A stretch of 38,470 bases of DNA from Azospirillaceae bacterium (lineage in GTDB: Bacteria; Pseudomonadota; Alphaproteobacteria; Azospirillales; Azospirillaceae), in assembly GCA_035645145.1 (NCBI GenBank), contig DASQNC010000012.1, forward strand, positions 1 through 38,470, in the 5' to 3' direction. Below the pieces are notes generated by a model. That model saw only the letters and a list, made by a program, of their open reading frames with translations. It searched no databases and was not told the origin of the DNA. A program made the translations under genes and the position numbers. Below, piece by piece: positions 8,228 through 16,050 of this stretch. Each line of letters starts with the position of its first letter. Positions within the stretch are counted from its first letter, which is position 1.

Positions 8228-8902
8228 CTACGTTCGCGGCAGCACGCCCTGGATCAGAACCCGGGTGACCGCCGCGACGGTTTCGGCATGGAACGCGTCG
8301 TCGCCCAGGTCCCGGCCGGCGACGGCGCGGACCTGGGTCGCGAAGTCGGCGTAGTGCTGGGTCGTCGCCCAGATCATGAAGATCAGGTGCTTGGGATCGA
8401 TTGGCGCCAAGCGCCCTTCGGCGATCCAACCTTCGATCACCCGGCATTTGGCGGCGACCATGCGGGCCAGCTCGCCTTCGAGGACCGGCAGCAGGCGTGG
8501 CGCGCCTTGCAGGATTTCCATGGCGAACAGGCGCGAGGCCAGGGGATCGGCCCGCGACATCGCGAATTTGGCCGCGATGTAGTCGGTCAGCGCCGCTTCG
8601 GGATCGCGGGCCGGGTCCAACCCGGCCAACGGGGCGAGCCAGGCTTCCAACGTGCGTTCCAGCAGGGCCAGGTACAGCGCCTCCTTGGAGGCGAAGTAGT
8701 AGAGCAGGTTCGGCTTGGACAGGCCGGCGGCTTCCGCGATCTGCCCGACCCGGGCGCCGTGGAAGCCGTAGGCGGCGAACACCGCCAGGGCCGCATCCAG
8801 GATGCGGTCCACATTCGCGGCGCCGGCGCGGGTCTTGCGGCCGGTTCCACCCGTTCGCACCGTGGCCGCCTTGGTCCGCACCACTTTCGCCTGCCCGCGC
8901 AT
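8228..8902 (-). CDS. rutR: TetR-family pyrimidine-utilisation regulator RutR
   Basis: 224 residues. The basic N-terminus (1-25) leads to the TetR helix-turn-helix at about 30-75 (ILDAALAVFAAYGFHGARVG, then AEAAGLSKPNLLYYFASKEA). The ligand domain follows E. coli RutR closely, including MEILQGAPRLLPVLEGEL, APIDPKHLIFMIWATTQHYA and DFATQVRAV. RutR in E. coli binds uracil or thymine, which releases it from DNA. Here it sits between preTA and the divergent ABC transporter operon, and box-like palindromes lie at 5289-5304 and 8944-8959. The second box is 42 bases upstream of its start, so autoregulation is likely. Confidence 0.93.
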   Translation of the reverse strand: MRGQAKVVRTKAATVRTGGTGRKTRAGAANVDRILDAALAVFAAYGFHGARVGQIAEAAGLSKPNLLYYFASKEALYLALLERTLEAWLAPLAGLDPARDPEAALTDYIAAKFAMSRADPLASRLFAMEILQGAPRLLPVLEGELARMVAAKCRVIEGWIAEGRLAPIDPKHLIFMIWATTQHYADFATQVRAVAGRDLGDDAFHAETVAAVTRVLIQGVLPRT

Positions 8903-8943
8903 TGCGCCGACCCGTGCCCGCTTCGTTCAACCGGCAGGGAGTT

Positions 8944-8959
8944 TGGACCAAGCGGTCAA
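8944..8959. promoter_or_regulatory. Predicted RutR operator between rutR and the ABC transporter operon
   Basis: The site reads TGGACCAAGCGGTCAA and matches 12 of 14 specified positions of the RutR box TTGACCANNTGGTCAA, again with a perfect right half-site. It lies in the divergent gap 8903-9108 and could repress both rutR and the transporter/catabolic operon. I did not find convincing -35/-10 pairs for either direction. Confidence 0.65.
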
Positions 8960-9108
8960 ATCCTGTCCATCCCGGCACCCGGCGGCCTGCCGTCCGGGCG
9001 ATCGCCTGGGGGCTTGCGCAGGACCGGGCGGAGAGGTCACGCTGGCATCGCCGGACGCGCGGAGGCAACCACGGTCCCGCGGCAACGACCCGGCATCCGG
9101 AGGCTGAG

Positions 9109-9951
9109 ATGGCGCTGAGCATGGTCGCACGCGGTCCCGTCCCCGCCGAACCCGAAGCGCGCAGCGCTTCGAAGGCCGCCGTGATCGAGGCGCGCGGCCT
9201 GTCGCTGACCTTCGACACCGCCGACGGGCCGGTCTATGCCCTGTCCAACGTGGACCTCGCCATCGAGGAGGGGGAGTTCGTCTCCTTCATCGGGCCCAGC
9301 GGCTGCGGCAAGACCACGTTGCTGCGCGTCATCGCCGACCTGGAGCAGGCGACGTCCGGCGAGATCCGGGTCAACGGTTCGACGCCCGAGGTGGCCCGCC
9401 TGCGCCGCGACTACGGCTACGTGTTCCAGGCGCCGGGGCTCTACCCCTGGCGGACCATCGAGGGCAACGTGATGCTGCCGCTCGAAATCATGGGGCTGCC
9501 CCGGGCCGAGCGGCGGGAACGCGCCCGCCGCCAGTTGGAGCTGGTGAACCTGAAAGGCTTCGAGCGCAAGTTCCCCTGGCAACTGTCCGGCGGCATGCAG
9601 CAGCGCGCGTCCATCGCCCGGGCCCTGTCCTTCGACCCCAAGCTCCTGTTGATGGACGAGCCGTTCGGCGCGCTGGACGAGATCGTCCGCGACCACCTGA
9701 ACGAACAGTTGCTCCGGCTTTGGGCGGCGACGCGCAAGACGGTGGTCTTCGTCACCCACTCGATCCCCGAGGCGGTGTTCCTGTCCACCCGCATCGTCGT
9801 CATGTCGCCCCGTCCCGGGCGCATCATCGACATCGTGCCGTGCGACCTGGGCGCCGAACGTACGCTGGAGATCCGCGAGACGCCGGAATTCCTGAAGATC
9901 GCGCACCGTGTGCGCGAAGGGCTGCGGGCGGGGCGTTCCTATGACGAGTAG
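9109..9951 (+). CDS. ABC transporter ATP-binding protein (nitrate/sulfonate/pyrimidine-precursor type)
   Basis: 280 residues. Walker A is GPSGCGKTT (62-70), the Q-loop is VFQAPGLYPWRT (105-116), the signature LSGGMQQR (159-166), and Walker B LLLMDEPFGALDE (179-191), with an H-loop in FVTHSIPEAVFLSTR. These are the features of the TauB/SsuB/ThiZ-like subfamily that works with NMT1/THI5-type binding proteins. The start at 9109 has a CCGGAGG site 6 bases upstream. The last 11 bases overlap the next permease gene. Position behind a RutR-box-like site and in front of dihydropyrimidinase suggests import of a pyrimidine or related N-heterocycle; that substrate is inferred. Confidence 0.93.
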   Translation: MALSMVARGPVPAEPEARSASKAAVIEARGLSLTFDTADGPVYALSNVDLAIEEGEFVSFIGPSGCGKTTLLRVIADLEQATSGEIRVNGSTPEVARLRRDYGYVFQAPGLYPWRTIEGNVMLPLEIMGLPRAERRERARRQLELVNLKGFERKFPWQLSGGMQQRASIARALSFDPKLLLMDEPFGALDEIVRDHLNEQLLRLWAATRKTVVFVTHSIPEAVFLSTRIVVMSPRPGRIIDIVPCDLGAERTLEIRETPEFLKIAHRVREGLRAGRSYDE

Positions 9952-10906
9952 GGCGGCACCGGCACCCGCGGCGTGGCCGGCGCCCCGCCCGGCCTGGGCC
10001 GCGCGCCTTTGGCAGGGCACGGCCGTGCCGGTCACGGTCGTGGTGCTGGCCATCGTGGCGCTGTGGTACGCGGCGGCCGTCGGCATGAATTGGCAGGTGA
10101 TCGCCGACGCCAAGGCGCGTGCGGGCGAGGCCGTGTCGACGGCCGAAATGGTGGCCCTGACGCTTGCCCACGACCGGCCGATCCTGCCCGCCCCGCACCA
10201 GATCGTGCAGGAGCTTTGGAAGACGGTGGTGGACACGCCGACCACATCGCGGCGCAGCCTGGTCTTCCACGGGTCGGTCACCCTGTCCTCGGCCATGGCG
10301 GGGTTCGCCATCGGCACGCTGCTGGGGATCGTGCTGGCGGTGCTGATCGTCCATGTGCGGTCGCTGGAAAAAAGCCTGCTGCCCTGGATCATCGCGTCCC
10401 AGACGGTCCCGATCCTGGCGGTGGCGCCGATCGTCATCGTGGCCCTGGGATCGGCCGGGTTCACCGGGCTTCTGCCCAAGGCGGTCATCTCGGCCTACCT
10501 GTGCTTCTTCCCCGTCACCATCGGCATGGTGAAGGGGCTGACCTCGCCCGACGTGCTGGCCCGCGACCTGATGCGGACATATTCGGCGACGCGCTGGCAG
10601 ACCTTCTGGAAGCTGCGCCTGCCGGCCTCGGTGCCGTTCCTGTTCGCCAGCCTCAAGGTCGCGGTCGCGATCTCCATCGTCGGCGCCATCGTGGGCGAGT
10701 TGCCCACCGGGGCGCAGGCGGGGCTGGGGGCGCGGCTGCTGGCGGGATCCTATTACGGCCAAACGGTCCAGATCTGGGCCGCCCTGTTCGCGGCGGCGAT
10801 CCTGGCGTCGGTCCTCGTCGGCCTGATCGGCGGGGTGGAACGGGCCACGACCCGGTGGATGGGCGCACGGCCCGCAGATGGGCGGCCACAGGGGGGGCGG
10901 TCATGA
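9941..10906 (+). CDS. ABC transporter permease 1 (SsuC/TauC/ThiX-like)
   Basis: 321 residues. An Ala/Pro-rich N-terminal tail (1-25) precedes the first membrane helix (VPVTVVVLAIVALWYAAAV), a roughly 90-residue periplasmic insertion, and the core BPD_transp_1 domain with helices around GFAIGTLLGIVLAVLIV and LPWIIASQTVPILAVAPIVI. The cytoplasmic coupling motif is MRTYSATRWQTFWKLRLPAS (EAA loop). The start overlaps the ATPase stop codon by 11 bases and the stop overlaps the next start (ATGA), so the three genes are translationally coupled. It forms a heterodimer with the second permease by inference from the paired genes. Confidence 0.9.
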   Translation: MTSRAAPAPAAWPAPRPAWAARLWQGTAVPVTVVVLAIVALWYAAAVGMNWQVIADAKARAGEAVSTAEMVALTLAHDRPILPAPHQIVQELWKTVVDTPTTSRRSLVFHGSVTLSSAMAGFAIGTLLGIVLAVLIVHVRSLEKSLLPWIIASQTVPILAVAPIVIVALGSAGFTGLLPKAVISAYLCFFPVTIGMVKGLTSPDVLARDLMRTYSATRWQTFWKLRLPASVPFLFASLKVAVAISIVGAIVGELPTGAQAGLGARLLAGSYYGQTVQIWAALFAAAILASVLVGLIGGVERATTRWMGARPADGRPQGGRS

Positions 10907-11934
10907 GCGGTGCGGCCATGGACGGCACGGCCGCGGCCGGTGCGGCGGCACCGCGGCCGATGGGCGGCCGGTTCGCCCCCGGCACCGCGCCGACGCTGGC
11001 CCTGACCGCGCTGGTGGCCGCCGGTTCGGCCGTGGCGCTGTCGTGGGTGCATGCGCCGGGGACCGCCGGCCAGGCCGGTGCGGGTTTCTGGACCTATGTG
11101 CTGGTGCTGTGGGCGCTGGCCACCTGGACGGTTCAAAGGCTGACCCGTTTGCGCGCCACCGGCCGGTGGTCGGGGCGGGCACTTGGGTTGGCGGCGCCGT
11201 TGGCGTTCGGTGCGTTCGCGCTGGTTCTGTGGGAACTGGTCATTGCCGGCTTCGGCGTGCCGGTCGCGCTCATGCCGGCGCCCTCGGCCATCTGGGCGCG
11301 CATCGTCACGTCGTTGCCGGTCCTGGCGGCGGATTTCGTGCAGACCTTCGTGAAGGCGGTTCTGACCGGGTACGCGATGGGGGCCGTGGCCGGGTTCGTG
11401 GTGGCCATTGCCGCCGACCGGGTGCCGTTCCTCAAGCGCGGCCTGCTGCCCCTGGGGAACTTCGTGGCGGCCCTGCCCATCGTCGGCATCGCGCCCATCA
11501 TGGTCATGTGGTTCGGCTTCGACTGGCAGTCGAAGGCCGCGGTCGTCGTGGTGATGACCTTTTTCCCGATGCTGGTGAACACGGTCTCGGGGTTGTCGGC
11601 GGCCGGCAGCCTGGAGCGCGACCTGATGCGGTCGTACGCGGCCGGCTATTGGCAGACGCTGGTGAAGCTGCGGCTGCCGGCGGCGCTTCCGTTCATCTTC
11701 AACGCGTTGAAGATCAATTCCACGCTGGCGCTGATCGGCGCCATCGTGGCCGAATTCTTCGGGACACCCGTGGTCGGCATGGGCTTCCGGATCTCGGTCG
11801 AAGCGGCGCGGCTCGCCCTCGACATGGTGTGGGCCGAGATCGCCGTCGCCGCCCTTGCCGGATCCGCGTTCTACGGCCTCGTGGCACTGGCCGAACGGGC
11901 CGCCACGTTCTGGCATCCGTCGTACCGGGCCTGA
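10903..11934 (+). CDS. ABC transporter permease 2 (SsuC/TauC/ThiX-like)
   Basis: 343 residues. Two extra N-terminal membrane segments (APTLALTALVAAGSAVAL and TYVLVLWALATWTV) precede a standard permease core: LMPAPSAIWARIVTSLPVLA, a glycine-rich helix, FVAALPIVGIAPIMVMWFGF, the EAA loop MRSYAAGYWQTLVKLRLPAA and a last helix AVAALAGSAFYGLVALAE. The start ATG overlaps the TGA of permease 1. The extra N-terminal pair compared with permease 1 is common in two-permease systems of the NMT1 class. The binding protein gene begins 35 bases downstream. Confidence 0.9.
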   Translation: MSGAAMDGTAAAGAAAPRPMGGRFAPGTAPTLALTALVAAGSAVALSWVHAPGTAGQAGAGFWTYVLVLWALATWTVQRLTRLRATGRWSGRALGLAAPLAFGAFALVLWELVIAGFGVPVALMPAPSAIWARIVTSLPVLAADFVQTFVKAVLTGYAMGAVAGFVVAIAADRVPFLKRGLLPLGNFVAALPIVGIAPIMVMWFGFDWQSKAAVVVVMTFFPMLVNTVSGLSAAGSLERDLMRSYAAGYWQTLVKLRLPAALPFIFNALKINSTLALIGAIVAEFFGTPVVGMGFRISVEAARLALDMVWAEIAVAALAGSAFYGLVALAERAATFWHPSYRA

Positions 11935-11969
11935 CAGGGAGGGCCGGCGGCGTTTCAGGGGAGGGGAGA

Positions 11970-12959
11970 ATGCGGATCAAAGCATTGCTGGGAAGCGTCC
12001 TGGCGCTCGGCCTGTCGGCCGGCGCGGCGAACGCCCAGGAAAAGGTGACGCTGCAACTGAAATGGGTCACCCAGGCCCAGTTCGCCGGCTACTACGTCGC
12101 CAAGGACAAGGGCTTCTACAAGCAGGCCGGTCTCGACGTGACGGTCAACCCGGGCGGGCCCGACATCGCCCCGCCGCAGGTGATCGCCGGCAACCGCGCC
12201 GACGTCATCGTCGACTGGATGCCGTCGGCCCTCGCCAGCCGGGAAAAGGGCGTGCCGCTGGTCAACATCGCCCAGCCGTTCAAGCAGTCCGGCATGATGC
12301 TGACCTGCCGGGCCGAAACCGGCATCAAGACGCCGGCCGACCTGAAGGATCGCACGCTGGGCGTCTGGTTCGCGGGCAACGAGTACCCGTTCCTGTCGTG
12401 GATGTCGAAGCTCGGCTACAAGACCGACGGCTCGCCCGGCGGGGTCAAGGTGCTGAAGCAGGGGTTCAACGTCGACCCGCTGATCCAGAAGCAGGCCGAC
12501 TGCATCTCGACCATGACCTACAACGAGTACGGGCAGGTGCTCGACGCCGGCTTCAAGCCCGAGCAACTGGTCGTCTTCCGGTACGAGGACCAGGGCGTGG
12601 CCACGCTCGAGGACGGGTTGTACGTGCTGGAGAGCCGCCTGTCCGACCCGGCCTTCGTCAACCGCATGGCCAAGTTCGTCAAGGCGTCGATGCAGGGCTG
12701 GGACTACGCCCGCAAAAACCCGGACGAAGCGGCGATGATCGTGCTGGAGAACGACGCGTCCGGCGCGCAGACGGAAAAGCACCAGAAGCGGATGATGGGC
12801 GAGATCGCCAAGCTGCTGGACACCGGCAACGGCAAGCTCGACCCCGCCGACTACGAGCGCACGGTCGCCACGCTGCTGGCGGCCGGCGGCGAAGCGCCGG
12901 TCATCACGAAGAAGCCGGCCAACGCCTGGTCGCACGCGGTGGTCGACGCCATCAGGTGA
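11970..12959 (+). CDS. Periplasmic binding protein, NMT1/THI5-like (predicted pyrimidine-type ligand)
   Basis: 329 residues. The signal peptide is MRIKALLGSVLALGLSAGAA with cleavage after ANA. The mature start VTLQLKWVTQAQFAGYYVAK is the NMT1/THI5 hallmark seen in ThiY- and RibY-type proteins that bind thiamine-pyrimidine precursors, riboflavin or similar heterocycles. Further conserved pieces are DKGFYKQAGLDVTV, RADVIVDWMPSALASREKGV and CISTMTYNEYGQVLDAGF. It is the specificity component of the upstream ABC importer. Given the RutR context, a pyrimidine base, dihydropyrimidine or hydantoin is the best guess; the sequence alone does not settle it. A strong ribosome-binding site (GGGGAG) precedes the start, and a 12-bp hairpin follows. 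Confidence 0.9.
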   Translation: MRIKALLGSVLALGLSAGAANAQEKVTLQLKWVTQAQFAGYYVAKDKGFYKQAGLDVTVNPGGPDIAPPQVIAGNRADVIVDWMPSALASREKGVPLVNIAQPFKQSGMMLTCRAETGIKTPADLKDRTLGVWFAGNEYPFLSWMSKLGYKTDGSPGGVKVLKQGFNVDPLIQKQADCISTMTYNEYGQVLDAGFKPEQLVVFRYEDQGVATLEDGLYVLESRLSDPAFVNRMAKFVKASMQGWDYARKNPDEAAMIVLENDASGAQTEKHQKRMMGEIAKLLDTGNGKLDPADYERTVATLLAAGGEAPVITKKPANAWSHAVVDAIR

Positions 12960-12968
12960 CGGGGATCC

Positions 12969-12998
12969 GGGCGCCCCGGCCCGACCGCCGGGGCGCCC
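12969..12998 (+). other. Strong stem-loop between binding-protein and dihydropyrimidinase genes
   Basis: GGGCGCCCCGGC (12969-12980) and its exact complement (12987-12998) enclose a 6-base loop, 10 bases after the stop codon. No T-run follows, so it is more likely a partial terminator or an mRNA stabiliser that raises binding-protein levels than a full terminator. Confidence 0.6.
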
Positions 12999-13053
12999 CA
13001 CTTCCATCGAACAAACGCACCCCCGCCAACGGGGGGCCGAACGGGAGGATCAC

Positions 13054-14508
13054 ATGACGCTGCTGATCAAGGGCGGGACCGTCGTCAATGCGGACCTGGC
13101 GGCCCGGGCCGACGTGCTGGTGGACGGCGAAACGGTCGTGGCGGTGGGTGTCGACCTGGACGCGCCGGCCGGTGCCCTGGTCGTGGACGCCGGGGGCGCC
13201 TATGTGATGCCCGGCGGCATCGACCCGCACACGCACATGGAACTGCTCTTCATGGGGCAGGTCTCGGCCGACGACTTCGAGTGGGGCACCAAGGCGGGGC
13301 TCGCCGGCGGCACCACCATGATCGTGGACTTCTGCATCCCCGCGCCGGGCCAGTCGATGCTGACGGCGTTCCGCGACTGGCAGGCCAAGTCGGAAAAGGC
13401 GGCCGGCGACTATTCCTACCATCTGGCGGTGACGTCCTGGACTGACCGGACGGCCGAGGAGATGGGCCGGATCGTCAACGACCACGGCGTCAACACCTTC
13501 AAGCACTTCATGGCCTACAAGGGTGCGTTGATGGTGGACGACGACACCCTGTTCAAAAGCTTCAGCCGCTGTGCCGAGCTGGGGGCGACCGCGCTGGTCC
13601 ACGCCGAGAACGGCGACGTCGTCGCGCAGTTGCAGAACTACTACATGGGCAAGGGCAACACCGGCCCCGAGTTCCACGCCTATTCCCGCCCGCCCGAGGT
13701 GGAGGGCGAGGCCGCGAACCGCGCCATCATGATCGCCGACATGGCGGGCTGCCCGCTGTACGTGGTCCACACCTCGTGCAAGCCGGCGCACGAGGCCATC
13801 GCCCGCGCCCGGTCCGAGGGCAAGCGGGTGTTCGGCGAACCGCTGATCCAGCATCTGGTGCTGGACGAGACGGATTACCTGAACAAGGACTGGGAGCATG
13901 CGGCCCGGCGCGTGATGTCGCCGCCGTTCCGTCCGAAGGCCCACCAGGACAGCCTGTGGCACGGCTTGCAGGCGGGCTCGTTGCAGGTGGTGGCGACCGA
14001 CCATTGCTCGTTCACGACCGAGCAGAAGCGCATCGGCCGGGACGATTTCCGCATGATCCCGAACGGGACCGGCGGGGTGGAGGACCGGATGGCGGTCCTG
14101 TGGACGGCGGGAGTGAACACCGGCCGGCTGACGCCCAGCGAGTTCGTGGCCGTCACCTCGGCCAACGCCGCGAAGATCCTGAACTGCTATCCCCGCAAGG
14201 GCGTCATCGCGCCGGGGGCGGACGCCGACATCGTGATCTGGGACCCGGCGGCCACCAAGACCATCTCGGCCAGGACCCAGGTTTCGCGCATCGACTACAA
14301 CGTGTTCGAGGGGTACGCCTGCAAGGGCCTGCCGGTGAAGGTGTTCCTGCGCGGGCGTCTGGCCGCGCAGGACGGCAAACCGATCGCCGAACGGGGCTGG
14401 GGCCGCTTCGTCGCCCGTCCGCCGCTGCCGCCCTTCGCCAAGGCCCTGGCGACGTGGAAGGATCTGATGGCGCCGAAGCCGATCGCCCGCGCCGCCGTCA
14501 CGCCCTGA
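13054..14508 (+). CDS. hydA: Dihydropyrimidinase (D-hydantoinase family)
   Basis: 484 residues, the usual length. The binuclear zinc site is complete: His59 and His61 in GGIDPHTHM, the carboxylated Lys150 in NTFKHFMAYKG, His183 in LVHAEN, His239 in YVVHTS and Asp316 in ATDHCSF. Substrate-loop sequences FRMIPNGTGGVEDRM are typical of dihydropyrimidinases. It opens dihydrouracil or dihydrothymine to N-carbamoyl-beta-alanine or N-carbamoyl-beta-aminoisobutyrate in the cytosol. The start at 13054 has a GGGAGG site about 6 bases upstream. It is the second pathway step after PreTA. An alternative would be a hydantoinase for 5-substituted hydantoins, but the RutR/Pre context favours dihydropyrimidine. 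Confidence 0.94.
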   Translation: MTLLIKGGTVVNADLAARADVLVDGETVVAVGVDLDAPAGALVVDAGGAYVMPGGIDPHTHMELLFMGQVSADDFEWGTKAGLAGGTTMIVDFCIPAPGQSMLTAFRDWQAKSEKAAGDYSYHLAVTSWTDRTAEEMGRIVNDHGVNTFKHFMAYKGALMVDDDTLFKSFSRCAELGATALVHAENGDVVAQLQNYYMGKGNTGPEFHAYSRPPEVEGEAANRAIMIADMAGCPLYVVHTSCKPAHEAIARARSEGKRVFGEPLIQHLVLDETDYLNKDWEHAARRVMSPPFRPKAHQDSLWHGLQAGSLQVVATDHCSFTTEQKRIGRDDFRMIPNGTGGVEDRMAVLWTAGVNTGRLTPSEFVAVTSANAAKILNCYPRKGVIAPGADADIVIWDPAATKTISARTQVSRIDYNVFEGYACKGLPVKVFLRGRLAAQDGKPIAERGWGRFVARPPLPPFAKALATWKDLMAPKPIARAAVTP

Positions 14509-14509
14509 T

Positions 14510-14543
14510 ACCGCCGAGCGCATGTGTCCATGCACTCGGCTGG
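14510..14543 (+). terminator. Imperfect hairpin directly after the dihydropyrimidinase stop codon
   Basis: GCCGAGCGCATG (14513-14524) pairs with CATGCACTCGGC (14529-14540) around a 4-base loop with one internal mismatch, followed by TGGTTCC. The sequence from the stop codon on (TGATACCGCCGAGCGCATGT) is nearly the same as that after the gene ending at 17346, so this is a repeated 3'-end element. Confidence 0.55.
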
Positions 14544-14607
14544 TTCCTCAAACGCCGGCGCTCCGCTTGGCTTGCGCGCCAGTGGGCGCGGGGCGCGGTC
14601 GCGCCCG

Positions 14608-14641
14608 CCGCCGAGCGAACGTCAAAACGTTCGCTCGGCGG
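14608..14641. other. 15-bp perfect inverted repeat in the hydA-amidohydrolase gap
   Basis: CCGCCGAGCGAACGT (14608-14622), loop CAAA, exact complement (14627-14641). Its core CCGAGCGAACGT echoes the GCCGAGCG of the hairpin at 14513. It is followed by TGTGAC, not a T-run. Either a transcript-processing/attenuation stem or an operator; symmetry does not tell which. Confidence 0.6.
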
Positions 14642-14659
14642 TGTGACACCACCCCGCTT

Positions 14660-14701
14660 GCGCAGCCCCACCCCGACCACACGGCCCGGGTGGGGCTGCG
14701 C
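14660..14701. other. 14-bp perfect inverted repeat upstream of the amidohydrolase start
   Basis: GCGCAGCCCCACCC (14660-14673) and its exact complement (14688-14701) flank a 14-base loop. It ends 20 bases before the start codon at 14722 and could affect translation initiation or act as a partial terminator. Confidence 0.6.
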
Positions 14702-14721
14702 ACCAGATTCCGGGAAGACCC

Positions 14722-15966
14722 ATGCAGAACCTGAACATCGACCCGCAGCGTCTGTGGGACACGCTGATGGAGACGGCGGTGATCGGCGGCACGCCCAAGG
14801 GCGGCATCTGCCGGTTGACGCTGACCGACCTGGACCGTCAGGTCCGCGACTGGTTCAAGGCCCGGTGCGAGGCGCTGGGCTGCACCGTCACCGTGGACGA
14901 GGTGGGCAACATGTTCGCCCTGCGTCCGGGCAAGCGGCCGGACCTGCCGCCCATCGCCATCGGCAGCCACCTGGACACGCAGCCGACCGGGGGCAAGTTC
15001 GACGGCGTTCTCGGCGTGCTGGGTGGGCTGGAGGTGCTGCGGACGCTGCACGATCTCGGCTACGAGACGAACGCGCCGTTCATGCTGGTGAACTGGACGA
15101 ACGAGGAGGGCTCGCGCTTCGCGCCGGCCATGCTGGGATCGGGGGTCTACGCGGGCGTGTTCGACCGCGCCTATGCCGACAGCCGCGAGGACCGGCAGGG
15201 CACCACCTTCAAGGACGCGATCGAGGCCATCGGCTACCGCGGCGAGGCGAAGGCGGGCTCCGTCCGCTTCGGCGCCATGTTCGAACTGCACATCGAACAG
15301 GGGCCGATCCTGGAGGCCGAGGGCAAGACCATCGGCGTGGTGACCGGCGTGCAGGGCATGCGCTGGTACGAGGCGACGGTGAAGGGGCGCGAGGCCCACA
15401 CCGGGTCCACGCCCATGCACCTCCGCAAAAACGCGCTCGTGGGTGCCGCCCGGCTGATCGAGGCGGTGGACCGCATCGCCCACGACCATGCGCCATCGGC
15501 GGTGGGCACGGTGGGGCTGGTGGAGGTGAAGCCCAACTCCCGCAACGTCATTCCGGGCGAGGTCTTCTTCACCATCGACTTCCGCCACCCCGAGGACGCG
15601 ACCCTGGACCGGATGGAAGCGGCACTCGCCAAGGCCATGGAGACCATCCCCGCCGAGCTGGGGCTTGAGGTGGACTGGAAGCGGATCTGGGACTCCCCGG
15701 CCGTCCGCTTCGATCCCGACTGCATCCAGGCCGTGCGCGCCGGGGCGGAAAAGGCCGGCTATCCCACGCGCGAGATGGTGTCGGGCGCCGGGCACGACGC
15801 CGCCTACATCGCACGCATCGCCCCCACCACCATGATCTTCGTGCCGTGCGCCGGGGGCCTCAGCCACAACGAGGAGGAAAGCACCTCCTTCGACGAGTGC
15901 GCGGCCGGGGCGCAGGTGCTGTTGAACGCGGTTCTGGCCTACGACGCCCGGTTCGGGGTGGCTTGA
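14722..15966 (+). CDS. M20-family amidohydrolase, probable N-carbamoyl-beta-alanine (beta-ureidopropionate) hydrolase
   Basis: 414 residues. The metal ligands of the allantoate/N-carbamoyl amino-acid amidohydrolase family are all present: His83 and Asp85 in GSHLDTQ, Asp94 in GGKFDGVLG, Glu128-Glu129 in WTNEEGSRF, His190 in ELHIEQGP and His382 in AGGLSHNEEES. The lid/dimer domain lies at about 205-320 with GREAHTGSTPM and a RNVIPGEV segment. In this operon the natural reaction is release of ammonia and carbon dioxide from N-carbamoyl-beta-alanine, giving beta-alanine. Relatives act on N-carbamoyl-L-amino acids or allantoate, so specificity is inferred from context. The start codon follows a GGGAAG site. 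Confidence 0.9.
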   Translation: MQNLNIDPQRLWDTLMETAVIGGTPKGGICRLTLTDLDRQVRDWFKARCEALGCTVTVDEVGNMFALRPGKRPDLPPIAIGSHLDTQPTGGKFDGVLGVLGGLEVLRTLHDLGYETNAPFMLVNWTNEEGSRFAPAMLGSGVYAGVFDRAYADSREDRQGTTFKDAIEAIGYRGEAKAGSVRFGAMFELHIEQGPILEAEGKTIGVVTGVQGMRWYEATVKGREAHTGSTPMHLRKNALVGAARLIEAVDRIAHDHAPSAVGTVGLVEVKPNSRNVIPGEVFFTIDFRHPEDATLDRMEAALAKAMETIPAELGLEVDWKRIWDSPAVRFDPDCIQAVRAGAEKAGYPTREMVSGAGHDAAYIARIAPTTMIFVPCAGGLSHNEEESTSFDECAAGAQVLLNAVLAYDARFGVA

Positions 15967-15974
15967 CCGGCTCG

Positions 15975-16017
15975 GCCGCGGCGGGGGAGAAGCTGTCCGC
16001 AGCTTCCCCGCCGCGGC
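15975..16017 (+). other. Large stem-loop between the amidohydrolase and the PLP enzyme gene
   Basis: GCCGCGGCGGGG then AAGCTG on the left arm (15975-15995) pair with CAGCTTCCCCGCCGCGGC (16000-16017) around a TCCG loop, with one 3-base bulge on the left. It begins 9 bases after the stop codon and ends 34 bases before the next start. Confidence 0.55.
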
Positions 16018-16050
16018 TCCGCCCGCGCCCCCACGCAGGATGTGAAGGCC

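Noticed and set aside
3400-8268. Very long open frames antisense to or out of frame with preT, preA and the metallo-hydrolase (several hundred to about a thousand codons)
   Set aside because: They are composition artefacts of high GC third positions: Arg/Pro/Gly/His-rich, without domain motifs, and they overlap genes with complete catalytic sites.
14608-14701. CRISPR-like repeat cluster
   Set aside because: The palindromes differ from one another in sequence and are not regularly spaced; no repeat-spacer pattern exists here or elsewhere in the window.
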